From positions 1 to 64,000 of the forward strand of contig DASYZB010000046.1 of assembly GCA_035946615.1 (NCBI GenBank): DNA of 64,000 bases, read 5' to 3'. The notes beneath the pieces are model-generated. The model worked only from the letters and a program-made list of their open reading frames with translations. It searched no databases and was not told where the DNA came from. The DNA is from Verrucomicrobiia bacterium. GTDB lineage: Bacteria; Verrucomicrobiota; Verrucomicrobiia; Limisphaerales; UBA8199. Of the stretch, positions 43,506 through 56,837 are shown piece by piece (within the stretch, counting starts at the first letter, position 1; every line of letters starts with the position of its first letter). The position numbers and the translations under genes are program-made.

Positions 43506-44411
43506 GTGAAGCCCGAAACTTGCCCGGTGCGATGGAAGAAAGTCACTGTAGTAGGCGTAGGCTTGTTGGGCGGTTCGCTGGGATTGGCGCTCAGGCAACG
43601 CCGGCTGGCCGATTGCGTGGCCGGTTACGTCCGGCGCGCCTCGAGCGTTCGAGAGTGCGAGCATCTCGGCGCGGTGGATTTTGCCACGCGCGACCTGGGG
43701 CGTGCTGTTTCAGGCGCTGACTTGGTAGTGCTCTGCACGCCGATCGCTCAAATGCGCCCGCTGGCCTTGGAGATGGCCGGCCACCTAACGCGCGGGGCGA
43801 TTGTTACCGATGTCGGCAGTGTGAAGGAGACCCTCGTTCGAGACCTGGAAGGCCTGCTGGCGCCGGTTGGGGCCTTTGTTGTGGGCAGTCATCCGATGGC
43901 CGGCGCAGAAAAAATGGGTGTCGCTGCGGCGCGGGCGGATTTGTTCGCCAACGCCATTTGCGTCGTTACCCCAACACGCAATTCCGACCCGCGCGGAGTG
44001 AGGCAAGTGGAACACTTGTGGAAATCTGTGGGCGCGCGCGTGGTCCGGCTAAGCCCGACAACCCATGACCGGCTGGTCAGCCGCTCGAGTCATCTGCCGC
44101 ATGTCGTAGCGGCGCAATTGGCCAATTTCGTTCTTACTTCCAAAGGACCAAAGGAACCATCCTTGCTTTGCGCTAACGGCTTCCGCGATACCACGCGCAT
44201 CGCCTCCGGCTCGCCCGAGATGTGGCGTGATATTGCCCTGGCCAATCGCGAAAATATCCTGCGCGCTGTCGAGGCATTTGGCGCTGAACTCGACAATTTT
44301 CAGCGGGCGCTTAAACGCAGTGACGGGCGGCGCCTCTTAAAATTATTTCAACAGGCCAAAGCCCGACGGGACGCGTGGTCGCACCGGGCCGGCTCGCCAT
44401 CACCGGAATGA
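43506..44411 (+). CDS. tyrA: Prephenate dehydrogenase
   Basis: 301 residues from GTG 43506. The Rossmann motif VTVVGVGLLGGSLGLAL is at residues 13-29; DLVVLCTPIAQM, TDVGSVKETL, and GSHPMAGAEKMGV (the catalytic-region His) follow. C-terminal helices carry HDRLVSRSSHLPHVVA and FRDTTRIASGSPEMW. It oxidises and decarboxylates prephenate to 4-hydroxyphenylpyruvate for tyrosine. No fused chorismate mutase or ACT domain. It lies upstream of aroA, giving an aromatic-amino-acid unit. Confidence 0.93.
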   Translation: MKPETCPVRWKKVTVVGVGLLGGSLGLALRQRRLADCVAGYVRRASSVRECEHLGAVDFATRDLGRAVSGADLVVLCTPIAQMRPLALEMAGHLTRGAIVTDVGSVKETLVRDLEGLLAPVGAFVVGSHPMAGAEKMGVAAARADLFANAICVVTPTRNSDPRGVRQVEHLWKSVGARVVRLSPTTHDRLVSRSSHLPHVVAAQLANFVLTSKGPKEPSLLCANGFRDTTRIASGSPEMWRDIALANRENILRAVEAFGAELDNFQRALKRSDGRRLLKLFQQAKARRDAWSHRAGSPSPE

Positions 44412-44571
44412 ACAAGCGAGTTCATGGGTTTTTCGGCCTTCGCCGTCGAGGGTTTGGGGTGCGCTCTATCACGGCCTTTTCGCCAGGCTGCCGGCGCGTG
44501 TCCCCAAAGGGCGCCGGGAAGCGGCGCACTCCAAGCGCTTCGCGAGGCGCTGGGAACGCGGGCGGGTCGTA

Positions 44572-46056
44572 ATGTTGGCAAATCCTATGCCTTTGCCAGA
44601 CCTCATCGAAATCATTCCGCTCTCAGGACCGGTTCGCGCGCAAATCAGCGTGCCGGGTTCCAAGAGCATCACCAATCGCGCCTTGATCCTGGCGGGATTG
44701 GCTGAAGGCGAAACTTCTCTCGAAGGCGCGCTATGGAGCGAAGACACGCAAGTTTTGGTCGAATGCCTGCAGGAACTCGGGTTCATGATCAATGTGCGTC
44801 CCGACCCCAACGAGGCCTGCAACCGCACCATTACAATTTATGGCAAGGGCGGAGCGGTTCCGCGGGGCGGCACGATGGAACAGCCGCTGGAGTTGTTCGT
44901 AGGAAATGCGGGCACAACCGCCCGCTTTCTGGCAGCTTTTCTTTGTTTGGGCAACGGCTTTTATCGCTTGCACGGCGTGGAACGGATGCACGAGCGCCCG
45001 CAAAGAGCCTTGTTCTGCGCCCTCCGCGAATTGGGCTATGCCATCCATTCAGAAAACGACCGGTTGCCAGTCATTATCGAAGGTTCGGGACCTCGCGCCA
45101 GCAAGTGCACGGTCAGCATTGAAGACAGTTCGCAATTTGCTTCGGCCCTTCTTTTATGTTCGGGTCGCGGGTGTTGGGAAATCCAGGTCGTTGGTGAGAA
45201 CGCCGAGGAATCGCCGTATGTGGCGATGACATCCAAGTTGATCGAGGCCTTCCCCAGCCGGGGTGGAGTTTTTCAAATCGAACCGGATGCCTCCAGCGGC
45301 AGCTATTTCGTCGCAGCCGGTTTTCTGGAAAGCGAGTGGGGCGATTGGCAGAAGCAGGAATTCCCAAGCGCGGGCACCCACGGTTTCGCCTTGAGTACGC
45401 GCCTCCGCCCGGTTGTTGAAGTGCGAAACTGGCCCCGCTCCGGCTGGCAGATTGACAGCCGGTTTCCCAATTTTTGCGGTTTGCTGGCATTGACGAGGAT
45501 TCCAGCCCCTCCTGACCCGGCTTTGCCTGTGGTTGTGAAATCGCCTGACCCAGCCTGGCTCAAACAAGCGGAGGCGCTTCAGCAAATGCGGCAATCTTCA
45601 TTGGGAGAGTCTCGAGTGAGAATCTCCCGCAGGCATGATTTAGGCGACAGCATTATGACGCTCATCGTTCTAACCCCGCTGTTGTATTTCCCTATTCAAT
45701 TTACCGACCTGGGGCGGCTGCGCAGCCAGGAATGCGAACGGGTGCTTGCTTTGAAAACTGAACTCACCCGGTGCGGCGTCAAGGCCCTCGAGAGCGATGA
45801 TACGCTCGAAGTGTTTCCCTCCAAACCGCACGGTGCGGAAATCGAAACGTACAATGATCATCGCATAGCCATGTGTTTTGCGATTCTGGGTTTGAAAATC
45901 CCGGGAATAAAAATTAAGAATCCGGGCTGCGTGAAAAAGACGTTTCCCAACTTTTTCCAAAAACTCGCCGCGCAGCCCCCCAACGGCCTTGGAGCGACCC
46001 TTCGAGATGGCCGCAGCGGGCGGGCCCTGGAGATGGAGAGGTTATTTGCCGAATGA
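44572..46056 (+). CDS. aroA: 3-phosphoshikimate 1-carboxyvinyltransferase (EPSP synthase)
   Basis: 494 residues (489 from the second ATG at 44587), about 60 longer than usual. Recognisable: PGSKSITNRALILAGLAEG (substrate Lys), LFVGNAGTTARFL, RPQRALFCALRELG, SSQFASALLL, DASSGSYFVAAGF, HDLGDSIMTL (the catalytic Asp position) and ETYNDHRIAMCFAILGLKIPG. Between the SYF motif and HDLGD lie about 120 residues, roughly 50 more than in E. coli AroA, with an extra Trp/Pro-rich segment. It joins shikimate-3-phosphate and PEP. Overlaps cmk by four bases. Confidence 0.93.
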   Translation: MLANPMPLPDLIEIIPLSGPVRAQISVPGSKSITNRALILAGLAEGETSLEGALWSEDTQVLVECLQELGFMINVRPDPNEACNRTITIYGKGGAVPRGGTMEQPLELFVGNAGTTARFLAAFLCLGNGFYRLHGVERMHERPQRALFCALRELGYAIHSENDRLPVIIEGSGPRASKCTVSIEDSSQFASALLLCSGRGCWEIQVVGENAEESPYVAMTSKLIEAFPSRGGVFQIEPDASSGSYFVAAGFLESEWGDWQKQEFPSAGTHGFALSTRLRPVVEVRNWPRSGWQIDSRFPNFCGLLALTRIPAPPDPALPVVVKSPDPAWLKQAEALQQMRQSSLGESRVRISRRHDLGDSIMTLIVLTPLLYFPIQFTDLGRLRSQECERVLALKTELTRCGVKALESDDTLEVFPSKPHGAEIETYNDHRIAMCFAILGLKIPGIKIKNPGCVKKTFPNFFQKLAAQPPNGLGATLRDGRSGRALEMERLFAE

Positions 46057-46715
46057 CAGCGACTCCCCTCAAGAGCACTCGGCCGATTGTCGTTGCCATC
46101 GACGGGACCAGCGCCAGCGGCAAGAGCACCAATGCCAGGTTGGTGGCCAAGGCGCTGGATTTGATTTATGTCGATACCGGCGCCATGTACCGCGCGCTGG
46201 CCTGGTATTGTTTGAGACAGAAGTCCGATGTCCACAATGAACGAGCCGTTGCCGCCGCCTGCCGGAAATGGAAGACCTCCCTGGAATGCGTGGCAGGCCA
46301 GGTGCATTTGAAAGTGGATGGCTATTATCCAGCCGCTGAAATCCGCACGGCGGAGGTCAGCGCCGCGGTGTCGCATGTGGCGGCGGTGCCTAAGGTGCGC
46401 GAGTGGATGAAAAAAAAGCAGCGGGAATGCCTCAAATTCGGCAGCCTCGTGATGGAAGGGCGCGATATCGGCACAAACGTGTTTCCCGAGAGCGAGTTCA
46501 AGTATTACCTGGATGCTCACCTCGAAGAGCGTTCGCGCCGGCGGGCCTCCGAAGGTGTGCAGGAGAATCTGGCGGCGCGGGATTTGCGTGACAGCCAGCG
46601 GGCGGCGGCGCCGCTGATGATCGCGCTGGGGGCCAAGGTCATCAACAACTCCCAAATGACGGCCGAACAAACCAGCGCCTTGATTATTGAAGATGTGAAG
46701 CGGCGTCTCTCCTAA
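46053..46715 (+). CDS. cmk: Cytidylate kinase
   Basis: 220 residues. Walker A in AIDGTSASGKSTNARLVAKA, then YVDTGAMYRALAWYC, a VSHVAAVPKVREWM segment, VMEGRDIGTNVFP and EERSRRRASEG in the lid. Phosphorylates CMP/dCMP with ATP. ATGA overlap with aroA; the aroA-cmk-plsC order is common in bacteria, so this is a cotranscribed unit. Confidence 0.95.
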   Translation: MTATPLKSTRPIVVAIDGTSASGKSTNARLVAKALDLIYVDTGAMYRALAWYCLRQKSDVHNERAVAAACRKWKTSLECVAGQVHLKVDGYYPAAEIRTAEVSAAVSHVAAVPKVREWMKKKQRECLKFGSLVMEGRDIGTNVFPESEFKYYLDAHLEERSRRRASEGVQENLAARDLRDSQRAAAPLMIALGAKVINNSQMTAEQTSALIIEDVKRRLS

Positions 46716-46722
46716 AGAGTTC

Positions 46723-47376
46723 ATGAACCCGGTTTACTTCGCGGGCTGGATTGCCTTTCGCGCCATTTTCAGAATTTATTTTCGGTATCGGGTTTATAAC
46801 CCCGAGCGGGTACCCCTGCGCGGGCCTGTCATTCTCGCCTCAAACCACGCGAGTTTTATCGACCCGCCTTTGGTCGGTTCCGGCGTCAAACGCGCTATTC
46901 ATTACCTGGCCCGAGAGAGCCTGTTTCGATTTCCGGTGATGGGCTGGGTTTTGAAACAGTGGCAGGTCGTCCCGGTGGACCGCGAAGGCGGCGGCGCCAA
47001 AGGGCTCAAAGCCATTCTGGACCGGCTGCTGGCCGGAGGGGCGATCATTCTTTTCCCGGAAGGAACACGAACGCGCGACGGCAGACTGCAACCGGCTCGT
47101 TCGGGCATTGGCCTGACGGTCATTAAATCGGCCGCGCCGGTCATACCGGTCCGCGTATTTGGAACCTTCGAAGCTTACGGGCGTCACATGCCCCTTCCGC
47201 GTCCGCGGCAGGTTGCAGTGAAGTATGGGCGGCCAATGTTTTTCGAGCAACTCAGGGCTGAGGCGCGCTTCTGTTCGAAGCAGCGGTTGAAGGAGCTTTA
47301 CCAGCAGGTGGCTGAGGAGATCATGGCCACCATCGCAAAGCTGGAATCTTACGAAGATAAGGATCAATTTCCATGA
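46723..47376 (+). CDS. plsC: 1-acyl-sn-glycerol-3-phosphate acyltransferase (PlsC family)
   Basis: 217 residues, seven bases after cmk. The HX4D motif is in SNHASFIDPPLVG, the second block in QVVPVDREGGGAKGLK and the third in ILFPEGTRTRDG, with a later VIPVRVFGTFEAYG. A short hydrophobic N-terminus would anchor it to the inner membrane. It transfers the second acyl chain in phospholipid synthesis. Last gene of the tyrA-aroA-cmk-plsC run. Confidence 0.92.
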   Translation: MNPVYFAGWIAFRAIFRIYFRYRVYNPERVPLRGPVILASNHASFIDPPLVGSGVKRAIHYLARESLFRFPVMGWVLKQWQVVPVDREGGGAKGLKAILDRLLAGGAIILFPEGTRTRDGRLQPARSGIGLTVIKSAAPVIPVRVFGTFEAYGRHMPLPRPRQVAVKYGRPMFFEQLRAEARFCSKQRLKELYQQVAEEIMATIAKLESYEDKDQFP

Positions 47377-47387
47377 CGCGACACGTG

Positions 47388-47429
47388 CAGGAATGGCGGC
47401 CCGTTGCTTCGACACTGTCATTACCCCGC
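47388..47429. repeat. Dispersed 40-bp repeat, second copy
   Basis: GCAGGAATGGCGGCCCGTTG followed by CTTCGACACTGTCATTACCCCGC, near-identical to 34367-34409. It sits 12 bases after plsC, in the convergent gap with the metallophosphoesterase gene. Confidence 0.65.
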
Positions 47430-47449
47430 AGGCTGCGCGCCTTTTACAT

Positions 47450-48433
47450 TCAATTCTTTGTTCGCGGCAAGTATTGACGGGTGAACAGTGCCGGCTTGCG
47501 CGCTTCGAGGTCCAACTCGGCGGTCAGATAGCCGCCATCCTTCAACAACTCGATGCCCGCCAGTGAGGGGCAGAGCCGAACCCGAAAGGGCCGCCATTGG
47601 CGCGCCTGGCGCAAGGCGCTGCTCAAGCGCGTTGCCGTGTGTCCCAGGAACGTCAACCTCGGCATCCCCGCCAGCAGCCGGCTCTTCCACAAAATCAGAT
47701 TGGAATGCAGATGGCCGATAATCGTCTCTTCTATCTGTGGCAACCTCGCCGCCACCTCCGGCTCGCCCGCCAGAAAGGGCAATGCGCTCGGGTCATGGCA
47801 AAAGAGCAAGACTCGGCCTCGGGCAGGGATGGCCGCAAAGGCCTTTCGGATGAGGTTCATGTGCTCGGCGCGGAGCCGTTCCCATTCGCTGCGCTCCGAG
47901 GCCAAGGTGTCGGGTTCAAAGACGGGCAAAGCCACCAGCGAAGAGGTCACCCCAATCAGGACATAGGCGCCCACCGTCCTCTGCCAAAAAGGAGAGAGGT
48001 TCAGCTCCTCGCGCGCTCGCCGCCAGCTCTCCAGCCGCATCCCGCCTCGCCCTCCAAATAAACTCACTTTCCCCAACTCGTGATCGCCAAAATTGACTTC
48101 CAACCGGTTGCCGAATCTTTGGCGCAGTTTTCCCAGGCACTCGCGCGCGCTTTGGCAGGTGGCGTCGTCGCTCAGGCCAAGGGAGGCCGAGTCGCACGAG
48201 TAATCTCCGTTCGCAACAATGAGATCGAAAGACTCAGGTCGGTTGAGGAAAGCCTCCAGGAGATGGTTTTGGCACAAAGGCTCGCGCAGCCAGAAGTAGT
48301 GCCGATACAGCCGGACCACCAGGCGCAGCAAGGGATTGTGAATGCCGGCCAGCTCATAATCGCTCCCACGCGCCTGCTCCGCCGCGCTGGCATAATGGAT
48401 GTCGCTCACAATTCCCAACCTGCATAAGCCCAT
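47450..48433 (-). CDS. Calcineurin-like metallophosphoesterase
   Basis: 327 residues from the ATG ending at 48433; ten residues upstream is another start. Metal-binding motifs in order: LGIVSDIHYA, VANGDYSCDS, NFGDHELGK, LLFCHDPSALPF and IIGHLHSN, which are the blocks of the family (D-x-H, GD, GDHE for the usual GNH, H, GHxH). The second His block carries Asp-His in place of Asn-His, a notable change. No signal peptide, so it is cytoplasmic. The substrate is unknown; related proteins cleave phosphoesters in nucleotides or lipid A precursors. Confidence 0.85.
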   Translation of the reverse strand: MGLCRLGIVSDIHYASAAEQARGSDYELAGIHNPLLRLVVRLYRHYFWLREPLCQNHLLEAFLNRPESFDLIVANGDYSCDSASLGLSDDATCQSARECLGKLRQRFGNRLEVNFGDHELGKVSLFGGRGGMRLESWRRAREELNLSPFWQRTVGAYVLIGVTSSLVALPVFEPDTLASERSEWERLRAEHMNLIRKAFAAIPARGRVLLFCHDPSALPFLAGEPEVAARLPQIEETIIGHLHSNLILWKSRLLAGMPRLTFLGHTATRLSSALRQARQWRPFRVRLCPSLAGIELLKDGGYLTAELDLEARKPALFTRQYLPRTKN

Positions 48434-48654
48434 GAATAGCCATGTTGGGGGCCAGCGCCCCAATCGTCAACCAGCCGAAATTAAAACTCGTCCGGGCACA
48501 GCGAAAAACATTGCTGCATTTTCTCAACGGCGTTACCGTGAAGCATTCCTTGGCGTTGGCTTGCATTGGGGTTGCGTGGAAGAATTGGCCGCATGGGCAA
48601 CGGCTTGAGGGGTCTCTCCTCGCAACCGGCGACGCCATTTCCGTGGCCGCTGTT

Positions 48655-53148
<4,494 letters not shown>

Positions 53149-53276
53149 GGTATGAAATCAGTTTTCTGCGAACCGGCCCAAATCCTACGATGCGGGCTGG
53201 GGTTGGAAAGTCAAAAACGCTGTTGACTTGGGCGGTTTGTTTGTTAGCTTCACCCTTCCTTTGAATGGGATTCGAG

Positions 53277-53711
53277 ATGAAAACACATTTGCCGAAAGTG
53301 AATTTGGATGACCGGAAGTGGCACGTAATCGATGCCAATGGCGCCATCCTGGGCCGGTTGGCGGCGCAAGTGGCCGATATTTTGCGCGGGAAAAACAAGC
53401 CGGTTTTTACACCGCACCTGGATGCCGGCGATTTTGTGATCGTCATCAACGCCGAAAAGGTGGTTGTGACCGGCAAAAAAGAGACCGGCAAGAAGTTCAT
53501 GACCTATTCGGGGTGGAAAGGTGGCGAAAGGTACCGTTCGGTGGCGCAAATCCGGGAGCGGCACCCGGAGAAACTGATCACGCACGCGGTTCGCGGCATG
53601 GTGCCCAAGAACCGGCTGGGCCGGGTGCTTATGACAAAACTCAAAGTCTATAAAGGCGACCAGCACCCGCACGCGGCCCAAAGGCCTCAAGCGCTCTCTC
53701 CGTCCAAATAA
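53277..53711 (+). CDS. rplM: 50S ribosomal protein L13
   Basis: 144 residues from ATG 53277 (the frame opens at 53265). L13 hallmarks: WHVIDANGAILGRLAAQVAD, GDFVIVINAEKVVVTGKK, THAVRGMVPKNRLGR and LKVYKGDQHPH. An early assembly protein of the large subunit. It precedes rpsI by 30 bases, the standard pair. Confidence 0.97.
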   Translation: MKTHLPKVNLDDRKWHVIDANGAILGRLAAQVADILRGKNKPVFTPHLDAGDFVIVINAEKVVVTGKKETGKKFMTYSGWKGGERYRSVAQIRERHPEKLITHAVRGMVPKNRLGRVLMTKLKVYKGDQHPHAAQRPQALSPSK

Positions 53712-53741
53712 TGGCGCAGGCCATTAGCGACAAATTACATT

Positions 53742-54158
53742 ATGTCCGAAATTAAAATGCCTGAAACCAAAGCGGCGCAGCACTTGGGCACAGGCCGGCG
53801 CAAAACCGCCGTAGCGCGGGTCCGCCTGGCCACCGGGACCGGCAAGATTCTGATTAATGGCCGGCCAATCGAGAATTATTTTCCAGTCGAAGCCCAGCGA
53901 GCGATGGCATCGCAGCCGCTGGCGGTGACCGGGACAGCGAACAAATTTGACGCGCAGATTAGCGTGAGCGGTGGCGGCCCCAACGGACAGGCCGGAGCGG
54001 TTCGCCACGGGATAGCCCGCGCGTTGCTGACGGTCGATGCCAACCTGCGGCCCATTTTAAAGTCGGAGGGTTTTCTGACACGCGACCCGCGCATGCGCGA
54101 GCGCAAGAAGTATGGCCAGCCGGGGGCGCGCAAACGTTTCCAATACAGCAAACGTTAA
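53742..54158 (+). CDS. rpsI: 30S ribosomal protein S9
   Basis: 138 residues. [60 protein letters not shown] and the C-terminal FQYSKR, whose Lys-Arg tail contacts P-site tRNA. Cotranscribed with rplM. A hairpin terminator follows at 54176. Confidence 0.97.
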   Translation: MSEIKMPETKAAQHLGTGRRKTAVARVRLATGTGKILINGRPIENYFPVEAQRAMASQPLAVTGTANKFDAQISVSGGGPNGQAGAVRHGIARALLTVDANLRPILKSEGFLTRDPRMRERKKYGQPGARKRFQYSKR

Positions 54159-54175
54159 TCGCTCTGGAAATTTCC

Positions 54176-54209
54176 AAGCCCCGCTGGTTGAATCCGGCGG
54201 GGCTTTTTT
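54176..54209 (+). terminator. Terminator after rpsI, ending at the argC start
   Basis: A perfect 9-bp stem AAGCCCCGC (54176-54184) / GCGGGGCTT (54197-54205) followed by TTTT. The T-run ends two bases before the argC ATG at 54212, so the hairpin fills the place of the argC leader. Confidence 0.85.
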
Positions 54210-54211
54210 AT

Positions 54212-55270
54212 ATGAACACCAAACAAGTGGCGGTGGTAGGCGCTTCGGGGTACTCGGGCGAAGAACTGGTGCGGCTGCTCCTGGGACATCCCCGGGCAGA
54301 ATTGGCAGCGGTAACCTCGCGCCAATATGCCGGGCAAACCATAGCGCAGGTTTTTCCCAGATTCGGCCATCACGCGCGGGCGCGGGAGCTGCGCTTCAGC
54401 GAGCCGAAAGCGGAGTCGCTGGCCAAAAGCGCGCGTGTCGTCTTTTTAGCGCTGCCGCATGGCGTGGCGGCGGAGTTTGCCGCGCCTTTGCTCCAAGCCG
54501 GCTGCCAGGTCATTGACCTGAGCGCTGATTTTCGCCTTAGAAGCCCGGAGGTTTACAAGGAATTCTACGCGCACGACCATCCGGCGCCCGGTTTGCTGTC
54601 ACAGGCCCTTTATGGTTTGCCCGAGCTTTATCGCGAACAAATCCGAAATGCGCGTTTGGTTGCCGCGCCGGGGTGCTATCCCACAAGTGTTCTGGTACCG
54701 GTGATACCGTTGTTGAAAGCGGGTCTGATTCGGCCTGAGTCGATCATTGCCGACTCGCTGAGTGGTGTCAGCGGGGCTGGACGGAAAGCCGAACCGGACT
54801 ACCTGTTTGTCGAGTGCAACGAAAGCCTCCGGGCCTATGGTTTGCCCAAACACCGGCATCTCTCGGAAATCGAGCAGGAGTTGGCGTTGGCTGCCGGGGA
54901 GCCGGTAATCATTCAGTTCACACCCCACCTGGTGCCGGTCAACCGGGGGATTTTGACGACGCTGTACCTGGCCCCGCAACAGCGGTTCGCCGACGCCAAG
55001 TCGACGGAGGGGGCGGCTCGGCAAATCGAGGCCTGCTATCAAGAGTCTTATGGTCACGAACCCTTCGTGCGGCTGCTCGAAGGCAAGTCCTTGCCCGACA
55101 CCAAGAATGTGGTGGGGACCAACGTCATCGAAATCGCCTGGCGTCTGGACCCGCGTACAGGCCGGCTCATCGTCTTGAGCGCCGAAGACAACCTGGTCAA
55201 AGGGGCCAGTGGCCAGGCGGTGCAGTGCCTGAATTTGATGTGCGGGTGGCCCGAGACGGAGGGACTGTGA
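54212..55270 (+). CDS. argC: N-acetyl-gamma-glutamyl-phosphate reductase
   Basis: 352 residues from ATG 54212; an in-frame TTG at 54188 lies inside the terminator loop. NADP-binding VAVVGASGYSGEELVRLL, LPHGVAAEFA, DLSADFRL, APGCYPTS with catalytic Cys155, GVSGAGRK and HLVPVNRGI are typical. It reduces N-acetylglutamyl phosphate in arginine synthesis. No other arg gene is in the window. The rpsI terminator directly abuts its start, leaving no room for a normal Shine-Dalgarno. Confidence 0.95.
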   Translation: MNTKQVAVVGASGYSGEELVRLLLGHPRAELAAVTSRQYAGQTIAQVFPRFGHHARARELRFSEPKAESLAKSARVVFLALPHGVAAEFAAPLLQAGCQVIDLSADFRLRSPEVYKEFYAHDHPAPGLLSQALYGLPELYREQIRNARLVAAPGCYPTSVLVPVIPLLKAGLIRPESIIADSLSGVSGAGRKAEPDYLFVECNESLRAYGLPKHRHLSEIEQELALAAGEPVIIQFTPHLVPVNRGILTTLYLAPQQRFADAKSTEGAARQIEACYQESYGHEPFVRLLEGKSLPDTKNVVGTNVIEIAWRLDPRTGRLIVLSAEDNLVKGASGQAVQCLNLMCGWPETEGL

Positions 55271-55341
55271 GGAAAGGATGAGGGATGAAGGATAAAAAAT
55301 TCCTTGGAGTTTGAATGTTGAGGCTTGGATTTTTTTATCTC

Positions 55342-55845
55342 TTATCCTTTCCCAGGTGGCGCGGTTTTAAGAGCAACGGTGCCGGTAATGTCGGTTAAGA
55401 GAATCTGTGCGATATTTGTTGGCAACAGGCCCTGGGGCAGTCCGAGCCGGCTGACACTATCGAGAATACTCGATTGGTGAGTTGAACTGTCTTGTTTGAA
55501 ATTTTCATAGGTATCTCGATCGGGTTGTGTTGTTGGATTGCCAATAGCTATCGTGCCTAAGAAAACGGGTAATCCATTCGTTTTGTTGATGGCGCTAACC
55601 TGGTAAAGGCCAGAGGTCAAGCGCCGGATTCGGAGAACCAACACCGGCGGGGTTCCATTCTCGAATTGGGCGGTGCCGCTGGCATCGACCGGGGCGGCGG
55701 GTGTAGGCGCCAAAAGGATGCCGCAGCGATGCGCCGTTGATGGAAGCGCCGGGTCGTTGGTTCCATTCCCTGGCGCCCCTCGGGCCTGAAACCCCGTTTG
55801 CAGAGCCACCCCCAAAACCGTCAGTATCATCATCCCGTGCTTCAT
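55342..55845 (-). CDS. Small secreted protein, unknown
   Basis: 167 residues with a signal peptide (MKHGMMILTVLGVALQTGFQARG). The mature part includes a PVLVLRIRRLTSGLYQVSAI beta segment and a Ser/Thr-rich middle, ending in ILLTDITGTVALKTA. No domain is recognised. A longer minus frame (55595-56080) overlaps its 5' part but has no signal peptide. It may be an extracytoplasmic single-domain protein. Confidence 0.6.
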   Translation of the reverse strand: MKHGMMILTVLGVALQTGFQARGAPGNGTNDPALPSTAHRCGILLAPTPAAPVDASGTAQFENGTPPVLVLRIRRLTSGLYQVSAINKTNGLPVFLGTIAIGNPTTQPDRDTYENFKQDSSTHQSSILDSVSRLGLPQGLLPTNIAQILLTDITGTVALKTAPPGKG

Positions 55846-56262
55846 TTAGGACCTCTCTTTCTCTCCTGAAAATACCTCCACCTGGGATGAGTTCAATGGG
55901 GCGAAGTAGGCGGCCAAACCCCAACCGCTCCCCAAACAAAGTTTCAACCTCCCTGCTTTGGATAATTCCGCTTAACCTGTTGTGGGTGGTAATTATGCAA
56001 CATTTTTTCTGGTATCCGTGATCTGCCAACGCACTCAGCCCAGAGCCGTCGTTGAATCCAAGCTTCCTGAGGAGCCGCATTGGGCAAAGGGCACGTATCG
56101 CGAAGATTTTTGTCGCTGCTAGTTACTTGCGATGAGGTACTTGCAAAACATCGCAAAAGTTTTTTGAAAATTTGTGAAAGATCTGGCCCACCTCCTCCGT
56201 ATTAGAGATAGGGGGAAAGATGTCCTTTCCCCGGGTTTCAACCGCCGTTTTTGAAAATCTGT
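55846..56262. other. Intergenic region, AT-rich in its right half
   Basis: No gene is supported. From about 56100 the sequence becomes AT-rich, including TTTTTTGAAAATTTGTGAAAG and AGTTACTTGCGATG, and likely holds the promoter of the AraC-type gene. No repeat copy is seen. Confidence 0.4.
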
Positions 56263-56598
56263 ATGACACGCTCTGAAACAAAGGCAAATTATTGGAGACT
56301 GTGGGCCAAAGGTGCGAATTGGGATGCTAAAAAGCTGGCAATAATGTGCCAGATTTCGCGTCGCCAATTGCGCCGCCAATTTCGAAATGCACTGAATTGC
56401 TCGCCCCAGGAGTGGCTCGACGACTTGAGAATGCGTGAGGCGGAATTGATGCTCGCGTGCAATAAGCAGGTCAAGGAGGTGGCCGTTGACCTGAAGTTTA
56501 AGAATTTGCCGCATTTTTGCCGCGCCTTCAAAGCCGATCACCGATTGACGCCCTCAACTTTTCGAGCGCTGGGCGAGTCCGACGGGTCGGGGATTTGA
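56263..56598 (+). CDS. Short AraC-type HTH protein
   Basis: 111 residues from ATG 56263. It consists almost only of the double HTH of the AraC family: first helix pair WDAKKLAIMCQISRRQLRRQF, FRNALNCSPQEWLDDLRMRE, second pair VKEVAVDLKFKNLPHFCRAFK and HRLTPSTFR. The usual N-terminal sensor is missing, so it is either a stand-alone DNA-binding regulator or the surviving end of a longer gene. It precedes the giant secreted protein by 240 bases and may regulate it. Confidence 0.8.
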   Translation: MTRSETKANYWRLWAKGANWDAKKLAIMCQISRRQLRRQFRNALNCSPQEWLDDLRMREAELMLACNKQVKEVAVDLKFKNLPHFCRAFKADHRLTPSTFRALGESDGSGI

Positions 56599-56837
56599 AT
56601 GTTGATCGTGCTGGGTAGCTGATTTTGAGTCGAGAAACTGAAATCAGAAGTCGGAAATGACCGCGACAGATAATAAGTGTCCGCGAGAGATCACTCAAAG
56701 TTATTGATAATATGAAGGGGTTCTCCTAAAAACGATCCCATGGTTCGACTGGTTCAACCGGCGCCTCGGCAAAATCTTAACCTGCCGCTTCGTTATCTCA
56801 ATGCCGGCGCGTCTGCGAATCCTGAATAAGGTGCCAT
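56599..56837. other. Gap before the giant secreted protein gene
   Basis: No gene. AAGTTATTGATAATATGAAGG around 56698-56718 contains GATAATAT, a possible -10-like string, with no clear -35. Nothing else is recognised. Confidence 0.3.
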
